Shown here in pieces: positions 7,066-14,984 of a DNA stretch of 43,187 nt. Made by a program: the position numbers and the translations under genes. Every line of letters starts with the position of its first letter. Positions within the stretch are counted from its first letter, which is position 1. The DNA is taken from positions 93,290-136,476 of the forward strand of contig CAIKWD010000026.1 of the NCBI GenBank assembly GCA_903831095.1, given 5' to 3'. The DNA comes from Candidatus Staskawiczbacteria bacterium. GTDB lineage: Bacteria > Patescibacteriota > Minisyncoccia > Minisyncoccales > Staskawiczbacteraceae. The notes beneath the pieces are model-generated. The model was given only the letters and a program-made list of their open reading frames with translations, was not told the origin of the DNA and searched no databases.

Positions 7066-7566
7066 ATGATTATCATCGGAATAGATCCGGGGTCGGTGAT
7101 CACGGGGTATGCAATTATCACAAAAGAAAAAGGACAAGAAGGTCCTCAGCTTAAGGTTGTAGATTTTGGATGTATAATAACTGACAAGTTTGCCACAACT
7201 GGTGAAAGACTTAAAAAAATACACGGCGAAATAATTAAACTGATTGAAAAATACAAGCCAGACGCAATGTCTATTGAAACCTTATTTTTCTTTAAAAACG
7301 TAAAGACTGTCATGCCGGTCAGCCAAACCAAAGGAGTTATATTGCTGGCAGCTGCAGAAAAAAAATTGTTTGTTTATGAGTTTACTCCCCTGCAGGTAAA
7401 AATGGCTATTGCAGGTTATGGAAGAGCAGAAAAAAAGCAAGTACAAAAAATGATTGAAAAAACTGTTGACTTAACTAATTTTGACCTTAAAAAAAACAAT
7501 CGGAAAAAAGATGACGCATATGACGCCATAGGAGTTGCTATATGTGCAGCTCTAAAAAGTTATTAA
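7066..7566 (+). CDS. ruvC: crossover junction endodeoxyribonuclease RuvC
   Basis: RuvC cuts Holliday junctions symmetrically after RuvAB branch migration. The 166-aa length is normal. The four acidic catalytic residues are in place: D7 in GIDPGS, E71 in SIETLFF, and D150 and D153 in KKDDAYDAIGVAIC, corresponding to the classical D7/E66/D138/D141 arrangement. The basic QVKMAIAGYGRAEKKQVQ segment is also typical. It is cytoplasmic. A TATATAG element about 35 bp upstream may be the -10 region. The neighbouring palindromic repeat and a run of nine C residues lie in its leader region. Confidence 0.97.
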   Translation: MIIIGIDPGSVITGYAIITKEKGQEGPQLKVVDFGCIITDKFATTGERLKKIHGEIIKLIEKYKPDAMSIETLFFFKNVKTVMPVSQTKGVILLAAAEKKLFVYEFTPLQVKMAIAGYGRAEKKQVQKMIEKTVDLTNFDLKKNNRKKDDAYDAIGVAICAALKSY

Positions 7567-7666
7567 AAATGCGTTGTGGAGAACACGGTATTGACAACAG
7601 CCTGTAAAAAAATATAATAAGAAAAATAAGATAAAATAAATAATAAAATTAAATAAAAAATAAAAA

Positions 7667-7834
7667 ATGCAAGAAGAATTTTTAACCAAACTTATTAACA
7701 GCGATGACGATTTTGATGATACAATAAGTTTGGATGATGAAGAAGACGACAAAGATGATGATGTAAACGATGACGACGATAATGATGACGATGATGATGA
7801 AGAAGATGAAATAGTAGAAGAAGAGGAAGAATAA
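7667..7834 (+). CDS. 55-aa ultra-acidic protein
   Basis: A short frame starts MQEEFLTKLINSDDDF and becomes almost pure Asp/Glu: from residue 13 about 34 of 43 residues are acidic, broken only by a few Thr, Ile, Lys, Val and Asn. The start follows an A-rich spacer, and the stop is followed by a good terminator, so it looks like a complete transcription unit. The N-terminal amphipathic dozen residues could be an anchor for an acidic tail. Comparable acidic tails occur in the RNA polymerase delta subunit and in histone or ribosomal-protein chaperones, but no family can be assigned. Composition-driven repeats make origin by GAT-triplet expansion possible. Confidence 0.6.
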   Translation: MQEEFLTKLINSDDDFDDTISLDDEEDDKDDDVNDDDDNDDDDDEEDEIVEEEEE

Positions 7835-7854
7835 AAATTTACTTAGTCAAACAA

Positions 7855-7882
7855 AAAAAACTCCTTTAACTGGGAGTTTTTT
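7855..7882 (+). terminator. terminator after acidic ORF
   Basis: An A8 run and ACTCC pair with GGAGT and the following T-run around TTTAACTG. It lies 20 bp after the stop at 7834. Confidence 0.8.
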
Positions 7883-7913
7883 ATTGTATTTACACATATT
7901 ATTTGTTTCATCC

Positions 7914-7941
7914 TTGCTTTTTATTGAATCTTCTTTATAAT
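7914..7941 (+). promoter_or_regulatory. sigma70-type promoter of the PBP gene
   Basis: TTGCTT (7914-7919), a 16-bp spacer and TATAAT (7936-7941). A second TATAAT at 7954-7959 is closer to the ATG at 7987 and may be a second start site. Confidence 0.55.
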
Positions 7942-7986
7942 GTTGTTTTAGAGTATAATATATGAATATTTAAAAATATACACAAA

Positions 7987-10182
7987 ATGAAATTTATAAG
8001 CAATTTAAAGAAAAAAGGAATTTGGAAAACCATTGCAAAATACTTGGCTTTTTCATTTTTAGGAGGATGTTTTTTAGTTTTAGCTTTGCTGGTTTATTAT
8101 ACTTGGGATTTGCCTCAACCTGAAAAATTTACCGAAACACCTTTTATACAATCAACTAAAATTTACGACAGCACTGGCAAAGTTCTTCTTTATGACATAT
8201 ATGGAGAAGAAAAAAGGGAAATAGTTTCTTTTGATAAAATATCCGACAATTTAAAGCACGCAGTTTTGTCAGCTGAAGATTCTAGATTTTACCAGCACGG
8301 CGGAATAGACATGGAAGGAATTTTCAGGGCAATATTAATAGACCTTAAATTGCAGTCAAAGAGCCAAGGAGGTTCTACAATAACGCAACAACTTATAAGA
8401 TCTGTATATTTAACCAATCAAAAAAGCATTGCCAGAAAAATAAGAGAAATTGTATTAAGTATAGAGCTTGAAGGAAAATATTCCAAAGACCAAATTTTTG
8501 ACTGGTATTTAAATGAAATACCTTTTGGAGAAAATGCCTATGGTTCGGAAGCTGCCAGTCAAACTTACTTTAACAAGCCAGCATCTGACTTGTCTTTGGC
8601 GCAAGCTGCAACATTAACTGCCTTAATTCCCGCTCCAAGCTTTTATTCTCCATATGGCCCAAATAAAGCAGAACTGTTTAAAAGAAAAAATATCATTTTG
8701 GAAAAAATGCAGAAGTTAGGATATATTACCGACAAACAGTTACAAGATGCAAAAAACGAGAAAATAACCTTTTCCGAATCTACTTCGCCAATAAAGGCTC
8801 CAGATTTTGTAATGTATGTAAAAAAATATTTGGACAATAAATATGGCGAAGATTATTTAAGAGAAAAAGGATTGAGAGTTTATACAACTTTAAATTATGA
8901 TATTCAACAATATGCTGAACAAGTCATAAAAGACGCTGACGCGCATAATAAAAGTAAGGGGGCCAATAATGTAGCTATGGTTGTTTTAAACCCCAAGACA
9001 GGCGGTATTTTAGCTTTGATAGGGTCTAAAGATTACTTTAGCAAGTCATATCCTGATGGATGTGACGAAAAGGGTCCAGGAAATTGTTTATTTGATCCAA
9101 AATATGATGTAGCCACAATGGGTACGCGCCAACCAGGTTCTTCATTCAAGCCTTTTGTTTATGCTACTGCATTTAAAAAAGGTTATACTGCTGACACTAT
9201 TTTATGGGATGTTAAAACTGAATTTAACCCAAATTGCGACCCAAACGGAGACGCCACTGTAGATCAAAATGGAAATAATTGCTACAACCCGCAAGATGCC
9301 GATGGAAAATACAGGGGTCCTGTGACTGTTAGGACAGCATTGGATTTTTCTCTTAACATTCCGTCTGTAAAACTTCTTTACTTGTCTGGAATTAAAGACG
9401 TTTTAAAAACAACAAAAGATTTTGGCATAACAACCCTTACAGATACCAGTAATTATGGCTTATCTTTAGTTTTGGGCGGAGGAGATGTTAATTTATTGGA
9501 AATGACATCTGCTTACGGAGTTTTTGCAACTGAAGGAAATTATATTCCACCTGTGAGTATTTTAAAAATTACCGATTCAGATGGAAATATTCTTGAGCAA
9601 AACAACGAACAGCCTACAAAAGTTTTAGACACACAAATTGCCAGGCAAATAAATAATATTTTATCTGACAACAATGCAAGAGCTGGCTTATTCGGCGCAA
9701 ATTCTCCTTTATATTTACCTGGATACCAAGTAGCTGCAAAAACAGGAACTACACAAAACATGGTTGATGGTTGGACAATGGGATATATTCCTTCAGCTGT
9801 TGTAGGAGTTTGGACTGGAAACAATGACAGCTCGCCAACACATGACGAGGGTATAGGAATTGCTTCTCCAATGTGGAATAAAGTTATGCAAAAATTAGTT
9901 ACAACAAATTCTGTAGAAAATTTTACTGCGCCAGACCCAATAACAAATAAAAGTCCTGTTTTACTGGGCCAGCTTCCAAAAGATGATACACATACAATTT
10001 TATATTATGTCGATAAAAATAACCCAACTGGCTCACAACCCCAAGATCCAACAACTGATTCCCAATATTTTATGTGGCAAACTGGAATTAATAATTGGCT
10101 AATCAGCAACCAAAAAACAAATATTATACCAGTTACAAATCCAAATCCGCAAACTCCAGTTATAATAAGCCCAGGCGATTAA
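7987..10182 (+). CDS. class A penicillin-binding protein (PBP1A-type transglycosylase/transpeptidase)
   Basis: A bifunctional peptidoglycan synthase of 731 aa. A short cytoplasmic N-terminus and one TM (about 18-38) lead into a glycosyltransferase-51 domain with the catalytic SAEDSRFYQHGGID motif (E97) and QGGSTITQQL (127-136), and then a transpeptidase domain. That domain has the SxxK motif SSFK (nucleophile S385, K388), an SLN motif in DFSLNIPS and the KTG motif in AAKTGTTQNMVDGW. A Pro/Asn-rich tail follows. The enzyme acts outside the membrane on lipid II. It shows that this cell builds its own peptidoglycan wall. It stands alone between two terminators. Confidence 0.95.
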   Translation: MKFISNLKKKGIWKTIAKYLAFSFLGGCFLVLALLVYYTWDLPQPEKFTETPFIQSTKIYDSTGKVLLYDIYGEEKREIVSFDKISDNLKHAVLSAEDSRFYQHGGIDMEGIFRAILIDLKLQSKSQGGSTITQQLIRSVYLTNQKSIARKIREIVLSIELEGKYSKDQIFDWYLNEIPFGENAYGSEAASQTYFNKPASDLSLAQAATLTALIPAPSFYSPYGPNKAELFKRKNIILEKMQKLGYITDKQLQDAKNEKITFSESTSPIKAPDFVMYVKKYLDNKYGEDYLREKGLRVYTTLNYDIQQYAEQVIKDADAHNKSKGANNVAMVVLNPKTGGILALIGSKDYFSKSYPDGCDEKGPGNCLFDPKYDVATMGTRQPGSSFKPFVYATAFKKGYTADTILWDVKTEFNPNCDPNGDATVDQNGNNCYNPQDADGKYRGPVTVRTALDFSLNIPSVKLLYLSGIKDVLKTTKDFGITTLTDTSNYGLSLVLGGGDVNLLEMTSAYGVFATEGNYIPPVSILKITDSDGNILEQNNEQPTKVLDTQIARQINNILSDNNARAGLFGANSPLYLPGYQVAAKTGTTQNMVDGWTMGYIPSAVVGVWTGNNDSSPTHDEGIGIASPMWNKVMQKLVTTNSVENFTAPDPITNKSPVLLGQLPKDDTHTILYYVDKNNPTGSQPQDPTTDSQYFMWQTGINNWLISNQKTNIIPVTNPNPQTPVIISPGD

Positions 10183-10185
10183 CAT

Positions 10186-10218
10186 AAAAAACAACCCCTT
10201 TTTCTGGGGTTGTTTTTT
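10186..10218. terminator. bidirectional terminator PBP / dnaN
   Basis: A perfect 13-bp stem (10186-10198 with 10206-10218, A6 plus CAACCCC core) with a 7-nt T-rich loop separates convergent genes. Confidence 0.92.
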
Positions 10219-10226
10219 ATTCTTTT

Positions 10227-11351
10227 TTAATTAGATTTAATTGGCATTACCACATAAATATAACTAGCGTCTCCAATTGGCTTAAAAATGCATGGCCCCT
10301 CTTCTTTACTCAAATCAAATGCAATTTCCGAACTTTTAATATTTAATAAACCATCTGTTAAAAATTTATGATTGAATGAAGTTTCAATTGCCTCCCCTTC
10401 TATTTTTGCCGAAACACTTGATTGACTTTCTCCAATATCTGGATCCTGGGCTGATATTTGGACTTCTTTTGCTTCTGGATTTATTTTTATCTTTACTTCA
10501 TTAATCTTTCCAGAAAAAAGTGAAGCTGCTTTTATTTGATTTAAAAATTCATCTCTCTTTACAACAATATGTGTTTTGAATTTCTTAGGAATAATCTCTT
10601 CATAATTTGGATATTCCCCTTCTATTAATCTTGAAATAATCTGCACTTGAGGATGTGGGGCTTCTTTCATTGGAAATTCAAACATAGTTTGATTTGCAGA
10701 AAAATATATTTTTAACTTACCCTCCTTCTCTCCTAAAGTATTAATTATTTCCCTGGCTGGCTTTTGAGGAAGAATGAATGAAATATCCCTTTTAACTGGC
10801 TCATCTAAATTTATATTTTTTTCCGCCAACCTAAAACTGTCAGTAGCTACTATTTTCAAGGAATTTTTGGAAAATATAAAGTAAATTCCAGAAATTTCAG
10901 GTCTTGATTGAGAAGGAGAAGCAACATCAACTATCTGAGCTAATCCCTGGCAGAATTTTCTATTATCAACTTCTATAAATTCCAAATCCTTAAACTCTGG
11001 AATTAATGGAAATTCTTCCGCATTAAACCCTTGAATTTGGTTTTTAAAGCTTCCACACTCAACATATAATCCTTGTTTTTTTTCTTCTAGAGTTATTTTT
11101 TCGTTTGGAAGTAAAGAAATAAAACTTGAAAGAAATTTTGCAGGAATCACAGCTTTTCCCTTTTTTACAATTTTAGTTAAAATCCATAACTTAATAGCAG
11201 TTTCTAAATCAGTTGAACTTAAACTTAAATAATTATCTTCTGTGCTTATTAAAACATTGTCTAAAATTGGAAGGGATAAATTTTTTCCCACAATCTTTTC
11301 AACAATATTTAATCCATTTTTTAAATTTTCTTTTAAAATTTCTACTTTCAT
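10227..11351 (-). CDS. dnaN: DNA polymerase III beta sliding clamp
   Basis: The ring-shaped processivity clamp that tethers the replicative polymerase to DNA. The 374-aa length equals the family norm, with three repeated clamp folds. Recognisable are the N-terminal LNIVEKIVGKNLSLPILDNVLI, the LSSTDLETAIKLW strand, SRPEISGIYF and VATDSFRLAEK in domain 2, and the C-terminal YVVMPIK motif that lines the partner-binding pocket. It is encoded downstream of dnaA in the same direction with a 215-bp spacer that carries DnaA-box-like sites. Confidence 0.97.
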   Translation of the reverse strand: MKVEILKENLKNGLNIVEKIVGKNLSLPILDNVLISTEDNYLSLSSTDLETAIKLWILTKIVKKGKAVIPAKFLSSFISLLPNEKITLEEKKQGLYVECGSFKNQIQGFNAEEFPLIPEFKDLEFIEVDNRKFCQGLAQIVDVASPSQSRPEISGIYFIFSKNSLKIVATDSFRLAEKNINLDEPVKRDISFILPQKPAREIINTLGEKEGKLKIYFSANQTMFEFPMKEAPHPQVQIISRLIEGEYPNYEEIIPKKFKTHIVVKRDEFLNQIKAASLFSGKINEVKIKINPEAKEVQISAQDPDIGESQSSVSAKIEGEAIETSFNHKFLTDGLLNIKSSEIAFDLSKEEGPCIFKPIGDASYIYVVMPIKSN

Positions 11352-11566
11352 GTTTTTACTAACTATATTATTAATTAATATATTATTAAGATTATTGTTA
11401 TTATGTTTGTGCTTTTTTAAATTTTTGCTAGGAAAATAACTATAGAATATATTTTTTTACTCGTAAATTTTGTTGTGTAAAAGGTGTGGATAAAATAATG
11501 GAATAAAATGTGTAGTTTAATGTGTTAAGTTTTGCTGGTTAAAAATTTACTACTTTTTCACACCAC
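11352..11566. other. probable oriC: AT-rich spacer with DnaA boxes between dnaN and dnaA
   Basis: The 215-bp spacer has a long A/T-only stretch near the dnaN start (about 11358-11402), a candidate unwinding element. It also holds one perfect DnaA box TGTGGATAA (11485-11493, minus-strand TTATCCACA), with related 9-mers starting with TGTG at 11474, 11509 and 11521. The dnaA-dnaN spacer is a common oriC position in bacteria. A second perfect box lies beyond dnaA at 13041. Confidence 0.65.
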
Positions 11567-12922
11567 TTATGCACTGTATATTCTCTGTTTTATTAAGTTT
11601 AATTCTTCGGTTAATTTACTGTTTTCTTCATTTTCCTGCTGGATCTTTTTAAAGGCATATATGGCTGTTGTATGGTCTTTTCCTCCAAATTTTCTTGCTA
11701 TGGCTGGAAAGGAATATTTTAATTCTCTTCTTAATAAAAACATGGCAACCTGTCTTGGCTTTACAATTTCCTTTCGACGCGTAGGATCAAATAGATTTTT
11801 TTCTTCTAAATTGTAAAATTTTGAAACTGTTTCTATGATTTTTTTGTAATTAGCCACATCAAACGGTGAAAATACAAATCCTTTTAAAAGCTTTTTTACT
11901 GTTTCCAGGTTTAACCCTTGGTTAATTTTGTTGTAGATTAATATTTTATTAAGTGCCCCTTCAAGCTCACGAATATTCTTTTTAACATTAGTGGCTATAT
12001 AGTCTAAAACATCTTCTGGCAGGTCCATATTTTTCTCCTGGAGCTTGGTTTTAAGTATTACCAGCCTTGTCTCATAATCTGGCAAGCTGACGTCAGCAAT
12101 CATTCCCCCTTCGAATCTGGATCTTAATCTTTCTTCAAGCTCAGCTATGGCATTTGGCGGTCTGTCTGAAGATAATATTATTTGCTTGTTCTTTTCATAT
12201 AAAGAGTTAAAAACATGAAAAAATTCTTCCTGGCTTTTGTTTTTTCCAGCTATAAATTGTATGTCGTCTAAAATTAAGACGTCTATTGGGGCAAGGCTTG
12301 CCTTAAATGTTTCCATACTATTTGTTCTTATAGCAGAAACTATACTGGAAACAAATTTTTCAGAAGAAATATACTTTACTTTCTTTTTCTTTGATTCTTC
12401 GCTTATCTTGTTTCCAATGGCTTGTATTAAATGTGTTTTTCCCAATCCAGTGCCTCCATATACAAATAATGGGTTGTAAGTAAGCCCTGGATTTTCAGCT
12501 ACAGCCAAAGCTGCAGCATGAGCTAATTCATTGAATGATCCAACCACAAAATTACTGAATAAGTATCTTGGGTTGAGGTTTGTTTCTTTGTTTACTTTAA
12601 ATTCTTCAAACTTAAGTTGTGAATCTTCCGGGCGTTCGTTTTCTATAGTAATTTTAATTGGATTGTTTTTTAGAGGTTGTGGCTTTATAACAAAATCCAG
12701 CTCTTTTATAGAGTCGTCAATATCGTGGAGGGTTTTTAAAATCAATTTATTGTATTTGTTACTCAACCATTCTTTTGAGAAAGCATTGGGAACTGAAATT
12801 ATGATTTTCTCACAGTTTTTTGAGATAATTTCAGTGTTTTGAAACCAGGTTGAGAAGTTTGCCTTGGAAATGTGAAATTGCATTTGTGCCAAGACCGATT
12901 GCCAAAGCTCTATATTGTCCAT
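11567..12922 (-). CDS. dnaA: chromosomal replication initiator DnaA
   Basis: The AAA+ initiator that binds DnaA boxes and melts oriC. The 451-aa protein shows all four domains. Domain I is at 1-80 (WQSVLAQMQFHISKANFSTWF) and a short linker domain II follows. The AAA+ domain has Walker A GGTGLGKT (156-163), Walker B LILDDIQF and the sensor region around FEGGMIADVSLPDYETR. Domain IV is a helix-turn-helix with RRELKYSFPAIARKFGGKDHTTAIYA, whose DHTT residues read the DnaA box. It is flanked on both sides by DnaA boxes and is divergent from rpmH, the classical origin arrangement. Confidence 0.98.
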   Translation of the reverse strand: MDNIELWQSVLAQMQFHISKANFSTWFQNTEIISKNCEKIIISVPNAFSKEWLSNKYNKLILKTLHDIDDSIKELDFVIKPQPLKNNPIKITIENERPEDSQLKFEEFKVNKETNLNPRYLFSNFVVGSFNELAHAAALAVAENPGLTYNPLFVYGGTGLGKTHLIQAIGNKISEESKKKKVKYISSEKFVSSIVSAIRTNSMETFKASLAPIDVLILDDIQFIAGKNKSQEEFFHVFNSLYEKNKQIILSSDRPPNAIAELEERLRSRFEGGMIADVSLPDYETRLVILKTKLQEKNMDLPEDVLDYIATNVKKNIRELEGALNKILIYNKINQGLNLETVKKLLKGFVFSPFDVANYKKIIETVSKFYNLEEKNLFDPTRRKEIVKPRQVAMFLLRRELKYSFPAIARKFGGKDHTTAIYAFKKIQQENEENSKLTEELNLIKQRIYSA

Positions 12923-13040
12923 AATTATTAACTAAGGGATAAAAAACTTATTTTTTCGACTGGATTATTTAATAATGTATTTTTCACTTTTTTAAAACCT
13001 TTGTCAAATGGAATCGCGCTCCAGGGAGATGTTAGTAACC

Positions 13041-13049
13041 TGTGGATAA
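13041..13049 (-). promoter_or_regulatory. DnaA box (TTATCCACA on minus strand)
   Basis: A perfect consensus 9-mer in the 298-bp dnaA-rpmH spacer, probably involved in dnaA autoregulation or a bipartite origin. A TTGACA-like hexamer (minus strand, 13002-13007) nearby could belong to the dnaA promoter, but no well-spaced -10 is seen. Confidence 0.75.
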
Positions 13050-13155
13050 CTTGTGTTGATGGTTTCTACAGAGACGCACAATAAAATTTTGAAATTCAAA
13101 ATTGGAAATAAAAAATAATTATAAATTTAGAGCAATTATTTTCAGGTTTTTATGA

Positions 13156-13184
13156 TTGACCAAAGTTCAATTTTGTACTATACT
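13156..13184 (+). promoter_or_regulatory. sigma70-type promoter of the rpmH-rnpA-yidC-jag operon
   Basis: TTGACC (13156-13161), a 17-bp spacer and TATACT (13179-13184). The start codon of rpmH is 36 bp downstream of the -10 element. Confidence 0.75.
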
Positions 13185-13220
13185 GGTTATATTATACTTA
13201 ATTAAAAAATATATACAACG

Positions 13221-13355
13221 ATGAGCTTAACATATAACCCAAAAAAGAAAAAAAGAGCCAGAACTCACGGTTTTTTGAAAAGAAAAAAGACTAAAACTGG
13301 TAGACAGGTAGTTGCTAAGAGAAGGAGAAAAGGCAGAGCAAGAGTAACAATATAA
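13221..13355 (+). CDS. rpmH: 50S ribosomal protein L34
   Basis: A 44-aa, strongly basic protein with the L34 pattern: [16 protein letters not shown] near the N-terminus, then [20 protein letters not shown]. coli L34 begins MKRTFQPS; here the N-terminus is [11 protein letters not shown]. It is a component of the large ribosomal subunit. It begins the conserved rpmH-rnpA-yidC-jag operon divergent from dnaA; the gap to rnpA is 6 bp. Confidence 0.96.
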   Translation: MSLTYNPKKKKRARTHGFLKRKKTKTGRQVVAKRRRKGRARVTI

Positions 13356-13361
13356 GCTTTA

Positions 13362-13706
13362 ATGCTTCCAAGAGAAAATAGGATAAAAAAGAAAAAGGAT
13401 TTTGAGCTTATTTTCAAGAATTCTAAAAGCTTCAAAAACAGCCTGTTTATTTTAAAAGCCTCAAAAAATAATTTAAACTTTAATAGGTTTGGATTTGTGG
13501 TCAGCCAGAAAGTTTCTAAGAAAGCTGTGACAAGGAATAAAATTAGGCGGAGATTAGCTCAAATAATGAAAGTTAAAGACAAAGATATAAAATCTGGGAC
13601 AGACTTAATTTTTATTGTTTTGTCTGGCGCAGACAAAAAGGAATTTCCAGAAATGCAGGCCTTGGTAGAAAGTGCTTTGATCAAAATGGGATTAATTAAC
13701 TTTTAA
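13362..13706 (+). CDS. rnpA: ribonuclease P protein component
   Basis: The basic protein partner of RNase P RNA for 5' maturation of tRNA. The 114-aa length is typical. Signatures are the N-terminal LPRENRIKKKKDFELIFKN, the RFGFVVSQKVSKKAVTRNKIRRRL block containing the RNR motif (VTRNKIRRRL), and the DLIFIVLSGAD strand. It lies between rpmH (6 bp) and yidC (8 bp). The RNase P RNA gene was not found in the window. Confidence 0.96.
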   Translation: MLPRENRIKKKKDFELIFKNSKSFKNSLFILKASKNNLNFNRFGFVVSQKVSKKAVTRNKIRRRLAQIMKVKDKDIKSGTDLIFIVLSGADKKEFPEMQALVESALIKMGLINF

Positions 13707-13714
13707 AAATAAAA

Positions 13715-14458
13715 ATGTTTGCAACTCTTTCGCATTTTTTCTATATTATATTGTATCAGCCATTATTCAATGGCCTTATTTTTCTGTACAATTATGTTCC
13801 TGGACATGACTTTGGAATTGCTATAATTCTTTTAACTATAATTATAAGGATTGTTCTCTACCCTACTTCTGTAAAAGCGGTGAATTCTCAAAGAGGATTA
13901 CAGAAGCTTCAGCCACAAATTCAAGATCTTCAAAAAAAATATAAAGATGACAGGGAGAAGCAAGCCAAGGAAACTTTAGCATTGTACAAGAAAGAAAAAA
14001 TAAATCCATTCTCTGGCTTATTTTTAGCCTTGATACAACTGCCAATATTAATAGCACTGTACCAAGTTTTTTGGAATGGGTTAAAATTGAAAGATTTAGG
14101 AACAATATTGTATGGTTTTATTTTAAATCCTGGAGTTATAAACCCTTCTTTCTTGCATATTTTAGACTTGTCTAAGCCAAATATGGTTTTAGCTGTGTTG
14201 GCTGGTTTGACGCAGTATTTTCAAACAAAAATGATGCTTCCTAAAAAAAGCTCTACTACACCACAAAGCAAAGAAGCTGATTTTGCCAATATGATGCAAA
14301 AACAAATGACTTATTTTTTTCCAGTGTTTACTGTAATAATACTTGTTGGCCTTCCTTCTGCTCTTGGCTTATATTGGACAGTTAGTGGATTGTTTTCCAT
14401 AGTACAGCAATATTTGATAATAAAAATTCACACTAAGCCAGAAACAACAAATATATGA
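13715..14458 (+). CDS. yidC: membrane protein insertase YidC/Oxa1 family
   Basis: A 247-aa insertase of the short Gram-positive/organelle type, without the large periplasmic domain of Gram-negative YidC. About five membrane helices are predicted. The conserved hydrophilic-groove Arg lies in LTIIIRIVLYP (R47). The cytoplasmic coiled hairpin QKLQPQIQDLQKKYKDDREKQAKE follows, and then the LIQLPILIALYQVFW helix. The gene ends in TGA and overlaps the jag start by four bases (ATGA), indicating translational coupling. It inserts and folds membrane proteins with or without SecYEG. Confidence 0.96.
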   Translation: MFATLSHFFYIILYQPLFNGLIFLYNYVPGHDFGIAIILLTIIIRIVLYPTSVKAVNSQRGLQKLQPQIQDLQKKYKDDREKQAKETLALYKKEKINPFSGLFLALIQLPILIALYQVFWNGLKLKDLGTILYGFILNPGVINPSFLHILDLSKPNMVLAVLAGLTQYFQTKMMLPKKSSTTPQSKEADFANMMQKQMTYFFPVFTVIILVGLPSALGLYWTVSGLFSIVQQYLIIKIHTKPETTNI

Positions 14459-14940
14459 TAGAAAAAAAAGAATTAAATAAAATAAAGGAAACAGTTGAAG
14501 AATTTTTCGAGAAAATGACAATTGAAGTTTTAAGCATAGATATTGCTACTTCAACAGAAAAAGCTGAAACTGAGGAAAATAGAGATATTGTGGACTTGGA
14601 CATTAAGCTTGCTGAACCGCAAATTTTAATTGGCCAGGGCGGGCAGACTCTTTTTGAAATTCAAAGGCTTTTAAGAAATGTTTTAAATAAGCAAATGGGT
14701 AAAATTTTCTTTATAAACCTGGATATAAATGATTATAAAAGAAATAAGATTAGTTATTTGAAAGATTTGGCCAAGGAATTGGCAGATCAGGTAGCTTCAA
14801 GCAAAATACAAAAGGCAATGTTGCCCATGTCTTCTTATGAAAGAAGGGTTGTACATGCTGAATTGGCCCAAAGAACAGATGTCACCACAGATAGCCAAGG
14901 TGAAGGCTTTGATAGACATATTGTTATAAAAGCAAAATAA
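14455..14940 (+). CDS. jag: Jag/KhpB KH-R3H RNA-binding protein
   Basis: A 161-aa RNA-binding protein with a type II KH domain (GQGGQTLFEIQRLLR, around residues 60-74) and a C-terminal R3H domain (MSSYERRVVHAELAQ...TDSQGEG..RHIVI). The N-terminal Jag-N domain of longer homologues is missing. The family (KhpB/EloR) affects elongation-phase cell-wall synthesis and mRNA binding in Firmicutes. It is translationally coupled to yidC through ATGA. Confidence 0.93.
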   Translation: MIEKKELNKIKETVEEFFEKMTIEVLSIDIATSTEKAETEENRDIVDLDIKLAEPQILIGQGGQTLFEIQRLLRNVLNKQMGKIFFINLDINDYKRNKISYLKDLAKELADQVASSKIQKAMLPMSSYERRVVHAELAQRTDVTTDSQGEGFDRHIVIKAK

Positions 14941-14950
14941 ACCACAAATA

Positions 14951-14979
14951 AAAAACTGCCTTATTAAGGGGCAGTTTTT
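14951..14979. terminator. bidirectional terminator jag / surface-protein operon
   Basis: AAAAACTGCC (14951-14960) and GGCAGTTTTT (14970-14979) form a perfect 10-bp stem between convergent stops. It ends both the rpmH operon and the long minus-strand T4SS-like operon. Confidence 0.9.
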
Positions 14980-14984
14980 AATTG

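Noticed and set aside
7667-7834. Treating the GAT/GAC-rich stretch only as a tandem repeat
   Set aside because: Codons vary between GAT, GAC, GAA and GAG, and a start, stop and terminator frame it, so a coding sequence is more likely.
14455-14458. Recoded TGA (glycine) as in Gracilibacteria
   Set aside because: yidC ends at TGA exactly at the family C-terminus and overlaps jag in the usual ATGA coupling, so TGA is a stop.
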